Of a stretch of 64,000 nt of DNA, positions 22,906 to 34,687 are shown piece by piece (position 1 is the stretch's first letter; each line of letters starts with the position of its first letter). The translations under genes and the position numbers were made by a program. Under the pieces are notes generated by a model. It searched no databases. It saw only the letters and a list, made by a program, of their open reading frames with translations, and had not been told where the DNA came from. The DNA lies in the NCBI GenBank assembly GCA_018820765.1, contig JAHJNN010000005.1, positions 1 through 64,000 of the forward strand, read 5' to 3'. The DNA comes from Gammaproteobacteria bacterium (GTDB taxonomy: Bacteria; Pseudomonadota; Gammaproteobacteria; Burkholderiales; Thiobacillaceae).

Positions 22906-23577
22906 ATGGCGCAGAAACCCAAGCGGACCAAATCGGGCAGTGCCTGGATGCACGAGCACGTGACCGATCCTTACGTCAAAAAGGCGCAGCAGGACGGCTA
23001 TCGCTCGCGCGCCGCCTACAAATTGCTGGAAATCGATGCGCGCGACCGCCTGCTGCGCCCCGGCATGACGGTGGTCGATCTGGGCGCCGCGCCCGGCAGC
23101 TGGTGCCAGGTGGCGGTGCAGAAGATGAAAAAGCAGGGCAGGGTGCTGGCGATCGACCTGCTGCCGGTGGCGCCGATGCCGGGGGTCGAGAGCCTGGAAG
23201 GCGACTTCACCGATCCGGCGGCGCTGGCCTGGCTGGAAGAAAAGTTGAAATCCGGTCGGGTTGACCTTGTATTAAGCGATATGGCGCCCAACATCAGTGG
23301 CGTGATGCTGACCGACCAGGCGCGTCATTACGAGTTGTGCGAGTTGGCGCTCGATTTTGCGGTGAACTGGCTGAAACCCGACGGCGCTTTTCTCGTCAAA
23401 GTGTTCCAGGGAGTCGGCTTCGAGGATTTCCGGGCGCAGATGCGGCAGGCGTTCGAGCAAGTGATGATCCGCAAGCCCGATTCTTCGCGCGATCGCAGCA
23501 CCGAGGTCTATCTGCTGGGACGCCGCCCGCTTGCGGCGCAGGAAACCGCCGTGACAAGCGCGCAAAAAGGGGTTTAG
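22906..23577 (+). CDS. rlmE: 23S rRNA (uridine-2552-2'-O)-methyltransferase RlmE
   Basis: RlmE (FtsJ/RrmJ) methylates U2552 of 23S rRNA. The 223-residue protein has the SAM motif VVDLGAAPGSWCQVA, the DMAPN motif and the catalytic K-D-K-E tetrad (K in YRSRAAYKL, D in LSDMAPN, K in FLVKVFQG, E in STEVYLLG). A 12-residue tail follows the usual end. It lies directly upstream of ftsH, the conserved heat-shock arrangement. Confidence 0.96.
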   Translation: MAQKPKRTKSGSAWMHEHVTDPYVKKAQQDGYRSRAAYKLLEIDARDRLLRPGMTVVDLGAAPGSWCQVAVQKMKKQGRVLAIDLLPVAPMPGVESLEGDFTDPAALAWLEEKLKSGRVDLVLSDMAPNISGVMLTDQARHYELCELALDFAVNWLKPDGAFLVKVFQGVGFEDFRAQMRQAFEQVMIRKPDSSRDRSTEVYLLGRRPLAAQETAVTSAQKGV

Positions 23578-23589
23578 AATGAGTCTAAA
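23573..23589. promoter_or_regulatory. Palindrome TTTAGA-N5-TCTAAA between rlmE and ftsH
   Basis: TTTAGA (23573-23578) and TCTAAA (23584-23589) are perfect inverted arms overlapping the rlmE stop codon, 50 bases before ftsH. The inner pattern TTAGA-N5-TCTAA is the same as in the rubrerythrin promoter (3378-3392). It may bind the same unidentified regulator. Confidence 0.45.
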
Positions 23590-23638
23590 CGCGCTGCGCT
23601 TAAATTAAACGTGCTGCACTTGGCACCAAGGAGTAAAC

Positions 23639-25531
<1,893 letters not shown>

Positions 25532-25560
25532 ACGCCGGTTCGATTTCACGCACTACAATG

Positions 25561-25585
25561 GAGGGGCTTTGGCCCCTCTATTTTT
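25561..25585 (+). terminator. Intrinsic terminator between ftsH and folP
   Basis: GAGGGGC (25561-25567) and GCCCCTC (25572-25578 side) form a seven-base stem with a four-base loop, followed by TATTTTT. The T-tract ends at the folP ATG. TACAAT (25553-25558) just upstream could be a promoter -10 for folP. Confidence 0.75.
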
Positions 25586-26425
25586 ATGTCCATCCTTCAC
25601 GCCGGTTCACACCGACTCTCGCTGGCCCGCCCCCTCGTCATGGGCATCGTCAATGTCACGCCGGATTCGTTTTCGGACGGCGGACGGCTGGGCGATGCGC
25701 AGGCGGCGATCCGGCATGCGCTCAAGCTGCAGGAAGCGGGCGCCGATATCCTAGACGTCGGTGGCGAATCCACCCGTCCCGGCGCGGCGCCGGTGCCGGC
25801 CGACGAAGAAATCCGCCGCGTGCTGCCGGTGATCGGGGCGCTGGCCGGTTACGGCTGCGTGGTGTCGGTCGACACGATGAAACCCGATGTGATGCGGGCT
25901 GCGCTCGCGTCAGGCGCGGCGATGGTGAACGACGTGATGGCCTTGCGCGTGCCCGGCGCGCTGGAAGCCGTGGCCGCGACCGGCGCGGCGGTGTGCCTGA
26001 TGCACATGCAGGGCGAGCCGCAGCGCATGCAGCAGGCCCCCCGCTATGCCGATGTGGTGGAAGAGGTGAAGCAGTTCTTGCAGGCCAGGGCGGCAGCCTG
26101 CGAGGCGGCCGGCATCGGCCGCGAGCGGCTGGTGATCGATCCCGGCTTCGGCTTCGGCAAGACGCTGGAACACAACCTGAGCCTGCTGAAACACCTGGAT
26201 CGCCTGGCTGGGCTGGGCCTGCCGGTGCTGGCCGGGTTGTCGCGCAAATCGATGCTGGGCACGCTGACCGGGCGTAGTGTGGATAAACGCGAATTTGCCG
26301 GAATTGCGGCGCACCTGGCGGCCCTGGCGCGCGGGGCGCGACTGGTCCGGGTACATAATGTGGCGGCCATGCGCGATGCGCTGGCCGTCTGGAATGCAGT
26401 GGAGGAACAACAGGATGGGACGTAA
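25586..26425 (+). CDS. folP: Dihydropteroate synthase
   Basis: FolP condenses p-aminobenzoate with dihydropterin pyrophosphate in folate synthesis and is the sulfonamide target. The 279-residue protein has [16 protein letters not shown] (about 18-33), [11 protein letters not shown], the DPGFGFGK motif and the RKS and RVH C-terminal motifs. The ATG follows a terminator U-tract directly and shows no SD. It overlaps glmM by 11 bases. Confidence 0.97.
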   Translation: MSILHAGSHRLSLARPLVMGIVNVTPDSFSDGGRLGDAQAAIRHALKLQEAGADILDVGGESTRPGAAPVPADEEIRRVLPVIGALAGYGCVVSVDTMKPDVMRAALASGAAMVNDVMALRVPGALEAVAATGAAVCLMHMQGEPQRMQQAPRYADVVEEVKQFLQARAAACEAAGIGRERLVIDPGFGFGKTLEHNLSLLKHLDRLAGLGLPVLAGLSRKSMLGTLTGRSVDKREFAGIAAHLAALARGARLVRVHNVAAMRDALAVWNAVEEQQDGT

Positions 26426-27779
26426 GTATTTCGGCACCGACGGCGTGCGCGGCAGGGTGGGCGAGTCGCCCATCATCCCCGAATTTGTCATGCATCTGGG
26501 CTACGCTGCCGGGCAGGTGCTGGTCGCCGACCGCGGCAGCCTGCCGCCCAACCAGCACCCGACCGTGCTGATCGGCAAGGACACCCGCATTTCCGGCTAC
26601 ATGCTGGAAGCCGCGCTGGAAGCCGGCCTGACCGCTGCCGGGGTGAATGTCTTGATGACCGGGCCTATGCCGACGCCGGCGGTGGCCTATTTGACGCGCG
26701 CACTGCGACTGCAGGCGGGCGTGGTGATCTCGGCGTCGCATAATCCATTCGAGGACAACGGCATCAAGTTCTTTTCCGCCAGCGGCGAGAAGCTGCCCGA
26801 CAGCGTGGAAGCCGCGATCGAGGCGCGGCTGGATCACCCGATCGTGACCGTCGAGGCGCGCCAGCTGGGGCGTGCGCGGCGCATCGAGGATGCGGCGGCG
26901 CGCTACATCGAGTTCTGCAAGAGCACCTTCCCCAACAACCTCGACCTGCGCGGCATGCGCATCGTGGTGGACTGCGCCAACGGTGCCACCTATCATATCG
27001 CCCCGCACGTGCTGCACGAGCTGGGGGCCGAGGTGATCGCCATCGGCAAGGACCCGAACGGCTTCAACATCAACGACGAATGCGGCGCAACCCATACCAA
27101 GGCGTTGTCGAAGGCGGTGCGCGCCCATCGCGCCGATCTGGGGATTTCGCTCGACGGCGACGGCGACCGGCTGATGATGGCCGACGCCGCGGGGCGGATA
27201 TACGACGGCGACCAGCTGGTCTACGTCATTGCGCGCCATCGCATCCAGACCGGCTACATGAAGGGGGGCGTGGTCGGCACGCTGATGACCAATCTCGGCA
27301 CCGAACACGCGCTCGGCCGCATTCACGTCCCGTTCGAGCGCGCCAAGGTGGGCGACCGCTATGTGCTGGAGCGCCTGCATGCCAAGGGCTGGACGCTGGG
27401 CGGCGAGACTTCGGGACACATCCTCTGCCTGGACAAGCACACGACGGGTGACGGCATTGTTTCAGCCCTGCAGGTGCTGCGTGCCTTGCGTGAAACCGGC
27501 GAAACGCTGGATGCGTTCACCGCCGACCTGGAAACCTATCCGCAGGTCATGATCAACGTGCCGGTGGCCAGGGGCTTCAAGCTGGATACGGCGCCTGCGG
27601 TCGAGGCGTCGGTCGTCGAGGCGGAGGCAGTCCTCAACGGCAGCGGCCGGATCGTGCTGCGTGCATCCGGCACCGAGCCGCTGATCCGCGTGATGGTGGA
27701 GGGGCGGGATGCCGATCTGGTCCGCCATACAGCTGAAACAATTGCCGCTGCCGTCAGGACAGCCGCCACGGGCGGGTGA
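26415..27779 (+). CDS. glmM: Phosphoglucosamine mutase
   Basis: GlmM converts glucosamine-6-phosphate to glucosamine-1-phosphate for peptidoglycan and LPS. The 454-residue protein has the active-site serine in [11 protein letters not shown] (S108), the metal loop DGDGDR and the sugar-binding GGETSGH. The ATG at 26415 overlaps folP and has AGGA just upstream. folP-glmM is the standard order downstream of ftsH. Confidence 0.97.
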   Translation: MGRKYFGTDGVRGRVGESPIIPEFVMHLGYAAGQVLVADRGSLPPNQHPTVLIGKDTRISGYMLEAALEAGLTAAGVNVLMTGPMPTPAVAYLTRALRLQAGVVISASHNPFEDNGIKFFSASGEKLPDSVEAAIEARLDHPIVTVEARQLGRARRIEDAAARYIEFCKSTFPNNLDLRGMRIVVDCANGATYHIAPHVLHELGAEVIAIGKDPNGFNINDECGATHTKALSKAVRAHRADLGISLDGDGDRLMMADAAGRIYDGDQLVYVIARHRIQTGYMKGGVVGTLMTNLGTEHALGRIHVPFERAKVGDRYVLERLHAKGWTLGGETSGHILCLDKHTTGDGIVSALQVLRALRETGETLDAFTADLETYPQVMINVPVARGFKLDTAPAVEASVVEAEAVLNGSGRIVLRASGTEPLIRVMVEGRDADLVRHTAETIAAAVRTAATGG

Positions 27780-27788
27780 TTTCACGTC

Positions 27789-27806
27789 CTGAAATATAAC
27801 TGTAAT
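27789..27806 (+). promoter_or_regulatory. PhoB box upstream of pstS
   Basis: CTGAAAT (27789-27795), four A/T bases and CTGTAAT (27800-27806) are two direct repeats with the 11-base spacing of a Pho box (consensus CTGTCAT-N4-CTGTMAT). It lies 63 bases before the pstS ATG and argues for phosphate-starvation control. Confidence 0.8.
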
Positions 27807-27868
27807 ATTCGCCCGTTAGTATGGCGACGTCGCCCATGCGGCAACGTCAACTACTACCGGAGATTCAC

Positions 27869-28888
27869 ATGCGTATACTCAACAAACTTGCCCAAGGCAC
27901 TACGGTTGCGGCCCTGGGTCTGGCCTTCTCGGTTGGCGCGCTGGCCGCTGACATTACGGGCGCGGGCGCAACCTTCCCCTACGCCGTTTACACCAAGTGG
28001 GCCGAGGCCTATCAGACGGCGACCGGCAACAAGGTCAACTACCAAGGCATCGGCTCGTCGGGCGGCGTCAAGCAGATCCGCGCCAAGACGGTCGATTTCG
28101 GCGGCTCCGATGCCCCGGTGAAGGATGCCATTCTGGACGAGGCAGGCCTGGTTCAGGTGCCCACCGTCATGGGCGGCGTCACCATCGTCATGAACGTTCC
28201 GGGCATTGCGTCCGGCAAGCTGAAGCTGGACGGCGCCACCGCCGCCGAGATTTTCCGCGGCGCCATCACCAAGTGGAACGATCCGGCCATCGCCAAGCTG
28301 AGCCCCGGCGTGAGCCTGCCGAATCTGGCCATCACCGTGTCGCACCGTTCGGACGGTTCGGGCACCACCTATGCCTTCACCCACTACCTGGCCAAGCAGT
28401 CGGCAGAGTTCAAGCGCGATGTCGGCGCGGGTAATACGGTGAACTGGCCGTCCAACGCGGTGGGCGGCAAGGGCAACCCGGGTGTCGCGGCCAACGTACA
28501 GAAAATCAAGGGCGCGATCGGCTACGTGGATATTGCCGATGCCATGAAGAACAACATGAGCTTCGTCGCGCTGAAGAACAAGGCCGGCAACTACATCGTG
28601 CCGAACCAGGATTCGGTTGCCGACGCCGCCGCCGGTGCCGACTTCAAGGTGAAGGGCATGGCGCCCGACCTGCTGGACCAGACGCACAAGAACGCCTGGC
28701 CCATTACCAGCGCCACCTACATGCTGGCGTATGAGAAGGGCAGCGATGCGGCCAAGCAGAAAAGCGTCGTCGACTTCTTCACGTGGTCCCTGAACAATGG
28801 CCAGAAACTGGCCGCCGATCTCGGCTTTGTGGCGTTGCCGCCCAATGTCGTGAAGATGGTCGAAGCCGAAATGAAGAAAATCAAGTAA
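27869..28888 (+). CDS. pstS: Phosphate ABC transporter, periplasmic binding protein
   Basis: PstS captures phosphate in the periplasm. The 339-residue protein has a signal peptide ending ...SVGALA (about 1-25), then DITGAGATFPYAVYTKWAEAY, the GIGSSGG phosphate-binding loop and the RSDGSGTT motif. The ATG at 27869 has GGAG seven bases upstream. It is the first gene of pstSCAB; hairpins after it should raise PstS relative to the membrane components. Confidence 0.97.
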   Translation: MRILNKLAQGTTVAALGLAFSVGALAADITGAGATFPYAVYTKWAEAYQTATGNKVNYQGIGSSGGVKQIRAKTVDFGGSDAPVKDAILDEAGLVQVPTVMGGVTIVMNVPGIASGKLKLDGATAAEIFRGAITKWNDPAIAKLSPGVSLPNLAITVSHRSDGSGTTYAFTHYLAKQSAEFKRDVGAGNTVNWPSNAVGGKGNPGVAANVQKIKGAIGYVDIADAMKNNMSFVALKNKAGNYIVPNQDSVADAAAGADFKVKGMAPDLLDQTHKNAWPITSATYMLAYEKGSDAAKQKSVVDFFTWSLNNGQKLAADLGFVALPPNVVKMVEAEMKKIK

Positions 28889-28912
28889 GCCGTTGTTGAA
28901 CTGAAGGTCGAT

Positions 28913-28972
28913 GCCGGGGGCGTGTGCCGCTCCCGGCTTTCTACGAAAGCACCTGCCCGCTCCGGCGGGTGT
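28913..28972 (+). terminator. Two hairpins between pstS and pstC
   Basis: GCCGGG (28913-28918) pairs with CCCGGC (28932-28937), extended inside by GCG/CGC and followed by TTT. CCCGC (28956-28960) pairs with GCGGG (28965-28969). They probably attenuate transcription or protect the pstS mRNA 3' end, as in other pst operons. Confidence 0.6.
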
Positions 28973-29010
28973 TCCCGCAGATAACAATTGAACCGATAGG
29001 CACCCCCACC

Positions 29011-29988
29011 GTGAGTGAGCCCAGTGTAACCGCCGGAATCGATCTGCATGCCCGGCAGGTCAGGAAATTCCGCCTGCAGGACAGGTTCTTCCATCATTCC
29101 ACCCAGGTGTTTGCCTTCGTCGTCCTGGCGACGCTGGTGGGCATTCTGGTGTCGCTCACGATTGAAGCGTGGCCCAGCCTCAAGGCATTCGGCCCATCCT
29201 TCCTGTGGACCAATATCTGGAGCGTGCCGGACGACGAGTACGGCGCGCTGGCCGCCATTTACGGCACGGTCGTGACGTCCGTGCTGGCGCTGCTGATTGC
29301 GGTGCCGATCAGCTTCGGCATCGCCCTGTTCCTGACCGAAACCTGCCCGGTGTGGCTGCGCCGCCCCCTGGGGACGGCGATCGAATTGCTCGCAGGCATC
29401 CCATCGATCGTATACGGCATCTGGGGTCTGTTCGTTTTTGCGCCGTTGTTTGCCGACCATGTCCAGCCGCCCCTGCAGGCATTGCTGGGCGACGTGCCGA
29501 TCATCGGCAGCTGGTTTTCCGGTCCCCCCATCGGCGTCGGCATCCTGACGGCCAGCATCGTGCTGTCGCTGATGGTGATTCCCTTCATTGCCTCGGTCAT
29601 GCGCGACGTCTTCGAAACTGTTCCGCACGTGCTGAAGGAGTCCGCCTATGGCGTGGGCTGCACCACCTGGGAAGTGGTGCGCAACGTCGTGCTGCCGTAC
29701 ACCCGCGTCGGCGTCATCGGCGGCATCATGCTGGGACTGGGACGCGCGCTGGGCGAGACGATGGCGGTTACCTTCGTGATCGGCAACGCCAACCGCATCA
29801 ACGGCAGCCTGTTTGCACCGGGCACCTCGATCGCCTCCACGCTGGCGAACGAATTCGGCGAGGCCGATCCCGGCCTGCACATCGCGTCACTGTTTGCGCT
29901 GGGGCTGGTGCTGTTCGTCATCACCTTTGTCGTGCTGGCGATTTCGCGCTGGCTGATCAGCCGCAGCATGGGCTCCGAGGGGCTGTAA
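29011..29988 (+). CDS. pstC: Phosphate ABC transporter permease PstC
   Basis: The 325-residue permease has six membrane helices and the EAA-type loop ([22 protein letters not shown], about 209-230). With PstA it forms the phosphate channel. The start is uncertain: the frame is open from 28924, but the GTG at 29011 gives the normal length and skips the hairpin region. It lies four bases from pstA. Confidence 0.93.
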   Translation: MSEPSVTAGIDLHARQVRKFRLQDRFFHHSTQVFAFVVLATLVGILVSLTIEAWPSLKAFGPSFLWTNIWSVPDDEYGALAAIYGTVVTSVLALLIAVPISFGIALFLTETCPVWLRRPLGTAIELLAGIPSIVYGIWGLFVFAPLFADHVQPPLQALLGDVPIIGSWFSGPPIGVGILTASIVLSLMVIPFIASVMRDVFETVPHVLKESAYGVGCTTWEVVRNVVLPYTRVGVIGGIMLGLGRALGETMAVTFVIGNANRINGSLFAPGTSIASTLANEFGEADPGLHIASLFALGLVLFVITFVVLAISRWLISRSMGSEGL

Positions 29989-29991
29989 ATC

Positions 29992-30837
29992 ATGATGAGC
30001 CTGTACACCCGCCGCATCTGGATCAACCGCATCGGCATCACCCTGTCGATGCTGGCGATGAGCCTGGGGCTCATCGCGCTGCTGTGGATTTTGTGGACCC
30101 TGTTTTCCAAGGGTTTTGCCGCACTGAGCTGGGATCTGTTCACCCAGGACACGCCGGCGCCCGGTTCCGAAGGCGGCGGCCTGCGCAACGCCATCGTCGG
30201 CAGCGGCCTCATCCTGCTGTTTTCCATGCTGATCTCGACGCCGGTCGGCATCCTGGCGGGCATCTATCTGGCCGAGTACGGGCGCGTGTCCAAATTCGCG
30301 TCGTTCACCCGCTTCATGACCGACATCATGCTGTCGGCCCCCTCCATCGTCATCGGCCTGTTCGTGTATGCCCTGTTCGTTGCAACCACCGGCGGTTTCT
30401 CCGGCTGGGCCGGTTCGCTGGCGCTGGCGCTGATCGCCATCCCGGTGGTGGTGCGCACCACCGAGAACATGCTGAAACTGGTGCCGACCAGCCTGCGCGA
30501 AGCGGCCTTCGCGGTGGGCGCGCCGCGCTGGCAGGTGTCGCTCAAGGTGACGCTGCGTGCGGTCAAGTCGGGCGTGGTGACGGGCGTGCTGCTGGCGATG
30601 GCGCGCATCACCGGCGAGACCGCGCCGCTCTTGTTCACCGCGCTGAACAACCAGTTCTTCAGCACCAACATGGCGGAACCCATGGGCAACCTGCCGGTGG
30701 TGATCTACCAGTTTGCGCTGAGCCCCTACGAAAACTGGGTCAATCTGGCCTGGGGCGGCGCGCTGTTGATCGCCTTCCTGGTGCTGGCGGTCAACGTCGC
30801 CGTGCGCGTCGTTTTCCGCAATAAAGACAAACGTTAA
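29992..30837 (+). CDS. pstA: Phosphate ABC transporter permease PstA
   Basis: The 281-residue permease has six membrane helices and the EAA loop ([22 protein letters not shown], about 164-185). It pairs with PstC and is energised by PstB. Two adjacent ATG codons (29992 and 29995) are possible starts. The gap to pstB is 17 bases. Confidence 0.95.
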   Translation: MMSLYTRRIWINRIGITLSMLAMSLGLIALLWILWTLFSKGFAALSWDLFTQDTPAPGSEGGGLRNAIVGSGLILLFSMLISTPVGILAGIYLAEYGRVSKFASFTRFMTDIMLSAPSIVIGLFVYALFVATTGGFSGWAGSLALALIAIPVVVRTTENMLKLVPTSLREAAFAVGAPRWQVSLKVTLRAVKSGVVTGVLLAMARITGETAPLLFTALNNQFFSTNMAEPMGNLPVVIYQFALSPYENWVNLAWGGALLIAFLVLAVNVAVRVVFRNKDKR

Positions 30838-30854
30838 TTTTCCGGAGCTACGCT

Positions 30855-31652
30855 GTGCTCAATCAACCCATGCCCGATCAAGCCATGCCACCCGGCGAAA
30901 ATGCTGCCTTGCAGGTCCGCAACCTGGATTTCTTCTACGGTGATTTCAAAGGCCTCATCAACGTCAACCTGGACATCGCCCACAAGAAGGTGACGGCCTT
31001 CATCGGGCCGTCGGGCTGCGGAAAATCCACGCTGTTGCGCACCTTCAACCGCATGTATGACCTGTACCCAGGGCAGCGCGCCGAGGGTCAGATCCTGTTC
31101 CACGGCAAGAACCTGCTCGACAAGAGCCAGGACGTGAACCTGGTGCGCGCCAAGATTGGCATGGTGTTCCAGAAGCCGACGCCGTTCCCGATGACGATTT
31201 ACGAAAACATCGCCTTCGGCGTGCGGCTGTACGAGCGCATGTCGAAAAGCGCCATGGACGACCGCGTGGAATGGGCGCTCAAGAAGGCCGCGCTGTGGGG
31301 CGAGGTGAAGGACAAGCTGCAGCAGAGCGGCCTATCGCTTTCCGGTGGCCAGCAGCAGCGCCTGTGCATCGCGCGCGCAGTCGCGGTGAAACCCGAAATC
31401 GTGCTGCTGGACGAGCCGACCTCGGCGCTGGATCCGATTTCCACCGCCAAGATCGAAGAGCTCATCAACGAGCTGAAAAGCGATTACACCATCGCCATCG
31501 TCACCCACAACATGCAGCAGGCCGCGCGGATTTCCGATTACACGGCCTTCATGTACCTGGGCGAACTCATCGAGTTCAACGAGACCGGCACCATCTTCAT
31601 GCGGCCGGGCAAGAAGCAGACCGAGGACTACATCACGGGCCGTTTCGGCTGA
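30855..31652 (+). CDS. pstB: Phosphate ABC transporter ATP-binding protein PstB
   Basis: The 265-residue ATPase has Walker [10 protein letters not shown], the signature LSGGQQQRL, Walker B IVLLDEP and the switch histidine in VTHNM. Start is GTG with CCGGAG upstream. phoU, which often follows pstB, is absent; tpiA is next. The operon therefore ends here within the window. Confidence 0.97.
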   Translation: MLNQPMPDQAMPPGENAALQVRNLDFFYGDFKGLINVNLDIAHKKVTAFIGPSGCGKSTLLRTFNRMYDLYPGQRAEGQILFHGKNLLDKSQDVNLVRAKIGMVFQKPTPFPMTIYENIAFGVRLYERMSKSAMDDRVEWALKKAALWGEVKDKLQQSGLSLSGGQQQRLCIARAVAVKPEIVLLDEPTSALDPISTAKIEELINELKSDYTIAIVTHNMQQAARISDYTAFMYLGELIEFNETGTIFMRPGKKQTEDYITGRFG

Positions 31653-31737
31653 CCGGTTTCCCCCTGGCAGCGCGCTCGCCGGTTGACCCGCGGGCGCGTT
31701 GCGCATACCATCGCGCACTTTTGTTTGGCAGATTCCC

Positions 31738-32484
31738 ATGCGCAAAAAGCTCGTAGCCGGTAACTGGAAAATGCACGGCAGCCTGGCTGAAAACGCCGCA
31801 CTGCTGGATGCAATCAAACCCGCCTTGGCCGGGATCGAGGCCGCCGTGTGCGTGCCGTTCCCCTACCTGGCGCAAGCGCAGGCCGCGCTGGCCGGGTCAT
31901 CCATCGCCTGGGGCGCGCAGAACGTCTCCGAGCAGGCCAAGGGCGCCTTCACCGGCGAAGTGTCGACCGCCATGCTGCTCGATTTCGGCTGCAAATACGT
32001 GATCGTCGGCCATTCCGAGCGGCGCAGCCTGTACGGCGAATCCGACGAACTGGTGGCGAAGAAATACATGGCCGCGCAGGCCGCGGGCCTCACGCCCATC
32101 CTGTGCGTGGGCGAGTCGCTCGAAGAGCGCGAGTCGGGCGTGACCGAGGCGGTCGTCGCGCGTCAGCTCGATGCCGTGATCAACGCTGCCGGTGTGGCGT
32201 CGCTGGCGAAAGCCGTGGTGGCCTACGAACCGGTGTGGGCGATCGGCACCGGCAAGACCGCCAGCCCCGAGCAGGCCCAAGCCGTGCACGCCTTCATCCG
32301 CGGCAAGATCGCCGCCCTCGATGCCGGCGTGGCGGACCAGCTGGTGATCCAGTATGGGGGTAGCGTAAAGGCCGCAAATGCGGCAGAATTGATGGCTCAG
32401 CCGGATATCGATGGCGGTCTGATTGGCGGCGCTTCCCTGGTCGCCGATGAGTTCATCGCGATTTGCCGCGCAGCTGCCAAATAA
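31738..32484 (+). CDS. tpiA: Triosephosphate isomerase
   Basis: TpiA interconverts dihydroxyacetone phosphate and glyceraldehyde-3-phosphate. The 248-residue barrel has K in GNWKMHG (about 9-15), catalytic His in VGHSERR and catalytic Glu in [12 protein letters not shown], plus the phosphate loop GGSVK. The ATG at 31738 gives the family N-terminus; no strong SD is seen. tpiA-secG-tRNA-Leu-nuo is a conserved proteobacterial order. Confidence 0.97.
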   Translation: MRKKLVAGNWKMHGSLAENAALLDAIKPALAGIEAAVCVPFPYLAQAQAALAGSSIAWGAQNVSEQAKGAFTGEVSTAMLLDFGCKYVIVGHSERRSLYGESDELVAKKYMAAQAAGLTPILCVGESLEERESGVTEAVVARQLDAVINAAGVASLAKAVVAYEPVWAIGTGKTASPEQAQAVHAFIRGKIAALDAGVADQLVIQYGGSVKAANAAELMAQPDIDGGLIGGASLVADEFIAICRAAAK

Positions 32485-32494
32485 GAGTCTGGAA

Positions 32495-32839
32495 ATGGAA
32501 ACACTGGTCTGGGTCGTACACATTATCGTCGCCGTCGCCGTCATCGCCATGGTGCTGTTGCAGCATGGCAAGGGGGCGGACATGGGCGCGGCCTTCGGCA
32601 GCGGTTCATCGGGCAGCCTGTTCGGTGCCACTGGCTCGGCCAATTTTCTGAGCCGCAGCACCGCCATCCTGGCCACGCTGTTCTTTTTGACCAGCTTGGC
32701 TCTGGCCTATTTCGGGCTGCAGCAACACAAGCCGGCCAGCGTGCTCGATCGCGCAGCGGTTCCGGCGACGCAGCCTGCCGCGCCTGAGCAGATTCCGGGC
32801 AACAACGCGGGATCGAAAGCGGCAGACATCCCGCAGTAA
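32495..32839 (+). CDS. secG: Preprotein translocase subunit SecG
   Basis: The 114-residue protein has two membrane helices (about 3-22 and 51-70) around the conserved cytoplasmic loop [20 protein letters not shown]. SecG assists SecYE-driven protein export. The C-terminal 40 residues are Pro/Ala-rich. It begins ten bases after the tpiA stop, with TCTGGAA upstream of the ATG. Confidence 0.95.
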   Translation: METLVWVVHIIVAVAVIAMVLLQHGKGADMGAAFGSGSSGSLFGATGSANFLSRSTAILATLFFLTSLALAYFGLQQHKPASVLDRAAVPATQPAAPEQIPGNNAGSKAADIPQ

Positions 32840-32872
32840 ATCAGCAGTATCCATTCGGGCGCAAGCCCTTTG

Positions 32873-32957
32873 GCCGACGTGGTGGAATTGGTAGACACGC
32901 TATCTTGAGGGGGTAGTGACCTAGGTCGTGCGAGTTCGAGTCTCGCCGTCGGCACCA
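32873..32957 (+). tRNA. tRNA-Leu (anticodon GAG)
   Basis: The 85-base gene has the acceptor stem GCCGACG/CGTCGGC, D-arm with TGGTAGACA, anticodon loop TTGAGGG giving GAG, a class II variable arm, TTCGAGTC T-loop and an encoded 3' CCA (32955-32957). It matches the E. coli tRNA-Leu(GAG) pattern, in the same position between secG and nuo. Confidence 0.95.
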
Positions 32958-33037
32958 TCAAATTTCCTGATTCGTTCATTAACGAACGCTATCGCATAAG
33001 CATCTGATTATTAAGACTAAAGTACCAATTTTTCGGC

Positions 33038-33067
33038 TTGACAGTCGATGCTTCGCACCCATACACT
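33038..33067 (+). promoter_or_regulatory. Candidate promoter of the nuo operon
   Basis: A perfect TTGACA (33038-33043) is followed after 18 bases by TACACT (33062-33067), 49 bases before nuoA. The 158-base gap after the tRNA holds nothing else I can name. Confidence 0.5.
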
Positions 33068-33115
33068 CCAAGGATAATTTCAACAGCCTGAAACAGGCGT
33101 AGTCGGAGGAACCCG

Positions 33116-33472
33116 GTGCTGGAGAACTACCTCCCCATTTTCTTGTTCATACTCGTAGGGCTGGCCTTCGGGATCGGCCCGATCGTCGCGGGCGGCCTGC
33201 TGGCCCCACACCGCCCGGACAGCGAAAAGCTCTCTCCCTATGAATGCGGCTTCGAAGCGTTCGAAGACGCGCGCATGAAGTTCGACGTCCGCTACTACCT
33301 GGTCGCCATCCTGTTCATCCTGTTCGACCTGGAGATTGCCTTCCTTTTTCCGTGGGCCATTGTGTTGGAGGAGATCGGCATGGCCGGTTTTGTCGCAATG
33401 ATGGTGTTCCTCGGCATTCTCGTCGTTGGCTTCATCTATGAATGGATGAAGGGAGCGCTGGAATGGGAGTAA
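33116..33472 (+). CDS. nuoA: NADH-quinone oxidoreductase subunit A
   Basis: NuoA is a small membrane subunit at the Q-site junction of complex I. The 118-residue protein has three helices (about 5-27, 62-82 and 88-108) and the conserved loop [20 protein letters not shown] (39-58), including the Cys and acidic residues. Start is GTG with CGGAGGA upstream. It heads the 14-gene operon; an unusually long 115-base gap precedes nuoB. Confidence 0.96.
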   Translation: MLENYLPIFLFILVGLAFGIGPIVAGGLLAPHRPDSEKLSPYECGFEAFEDARMKFDVRYYLVAILFILFDLEIAFLFPWAIVLEEIGMAGFVAMMVFLGILVVGFIYEWMKGALEWE

Positions 33473-33497
33473 GGCTTTTGAGCCGTAGGGCGAGGGG

Positions 33498-33513
33498 CCC
33501 CGCGCCAGCGGGG
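33498..33513. repeat. Hairpin in the nuoA-nuoB spacer
   Basis: CCCCGC (33498-33503), loop GCCA and GCGGGG (33508-33513) form a perfect six-base stem without a T-tract. The spacer is the longest between early nuo genes; the hairpin may be an mRNA processing or stability element. Confidence 0.45.
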
Positions 33514-33587
33514 ATCGACCCGGCGAAAAGGCCTGCCCGCGACGCGTTGCCGGTCAGTGCTGATGCGATGTTATCGGAGCGGGCCCA

Positions 33588-34064
33588 GTGAGTATCGAAG
33601 GCGTCCTCGAACAGGGCTTTGTCACCACCAAGGCCGACCAACTCATCAACTACATGCGCACCAGCTCGATGTGGCCGATGACCTTCGGTCTGGCCTGCTG
33701 CGCGGTGGAAATGATGCACGCGGGCGCCTCGCGCTACGACCTCGACCGCTTCGGCATCGTATTCCGCGGGAGCCCCAGGCAGTCCGATGTGATGATCGTG
33801 GCCGGCACGCTGTGCAACAAAATGGCGCCGGCGCTGCGCAAGGTCTACGACCAGATGGCCGAGCCGCGCTGGGTGATTTCCATGGGCTCGTGCGCCAACG
33901 GCGGCGGTTATTACCATTATTCCTACTCGGTCGTGCGTGGCTGCGACCGCATCGTGCCGGTCGACATCTACGTGCCCGGCTGCCCGCCCACGGCGGAGGC
34001 GCTTCTGTTCGGCATCATCCAGTTGCAGAACAAGATCCGCCGCACCAATACCATCGCCCGCTAA
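33588..34064 (+). CDS. nuoB: NADH-quinone oxidoreductase subunit B
   Basis: NuoB carries cluster N2, the last Fe-S centre before quinone. The 158-residue protein has all four ligands: the CC pair in LACCAVE, the Cys in GSCANGG and the Cys in VPGCPP. Start is GTG at 33588 with a GGAG-containing stretch about ten bases upstream. No in-frame start lies further upstream. Confidence 0.97.
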   Translation: MSIEGVLEQGFVTTKADQLINYMRTSSMWPMTFGLACCAVEMMHAGASRYDLDRFGIVFRGSPRQSDVMIVAGTLCNKMAPALRKVYDQMAEPRWVISMGSCANGGGYYHYSYSVVRGCDRIVPVDIYVPGCPPTAEALLFGIIQLQNKIRRTNTIAR

Positions 34065-34071
34065 CGCCACC

Positions 34072-34686
34072 ATGCCCATGACGCTGGAGTCTTTGTCTAT
34101 TGCTGTGAAAAACGCGCTCGGCGACGCGGTCGTCGGCGTCAGCGAACGCCTGGGCGAGCTCACCGTGGTGGTCAAGCCGCAAGGCTACGTCGCCGCCATG
34201 ACCCTGCTGCGCGATCATCCGGATTGCTACTTCGAGCAGTTGATCGACCTGTGCGGCGTCGACTATTCGGACTACGGCGACGGCGCTGGTTTTAATCAAG
34301 GCGGCGAGGGCGCACGCTTTGCCGTGGTCACCCACCTGCTGTCGGTGACGAACAACCAGCGCCTGCGCGTGCGCGTCTTCTGCCCCGAAGACGATCTGCC
34401 GGTGGTGGCTTCGGTGGTGGACATCTGGCCCTCGGCCAACTGGTTCGAGCGCGAGGCCTTCGACCTCTACGGCATCGTGTTCGAGGGCCATCCCGACCTG
34501 CGCCGCATCCTCACCGACTACGGTTTCATCGGCCACCCGTTCCGCAAGGACTTCCCGCTGTCGGGCAACGTCGAGATGCGTTACGACCCGACCCAGCAGC
34601 GGGTGATCTATCAGCCGGTTTCCATCGAGCCGCGCGAAATCGTGCCGCGCATCGTGCGCGACGAGAGCTACGGGGCAGGGCGCTGA
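34072..34686 (+). CDS. nuoC: NADH-quinone oxidoreductase subunit C
   Basis: NuoC is a peripheral-arm subunit. The 204-residue protein has the 30-kDa subunit signature [23 protein letters not shown] in its centre and the FRKDFPLSG motif after it. It is separate from NuoD, unlike the E. coli NuoCD fusion. Start ATG at 34072 or two codons later. nuoD begins immediately after the stop. Confidence 0.96.
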   Translation: MPMTLESLSIAVKNALGDAVVGVSERLGELTVVVKPQGYVAAMTLLRDHPDCYFEQLIDLCGVDYSDYGDGAGFNQGGEGARFAVVTHLLSVTNNQRLRVRVFCPEDDLPVVASVVDIWPSANWFEREAFDLYGIVFEGHPDLRRILTDYGFIGHPFRKDFPLSGNVEMRYDPTQQRVIYQPVSIEPREIVPRIVRDESYGAGR

Positions 34687-34687
34687 C

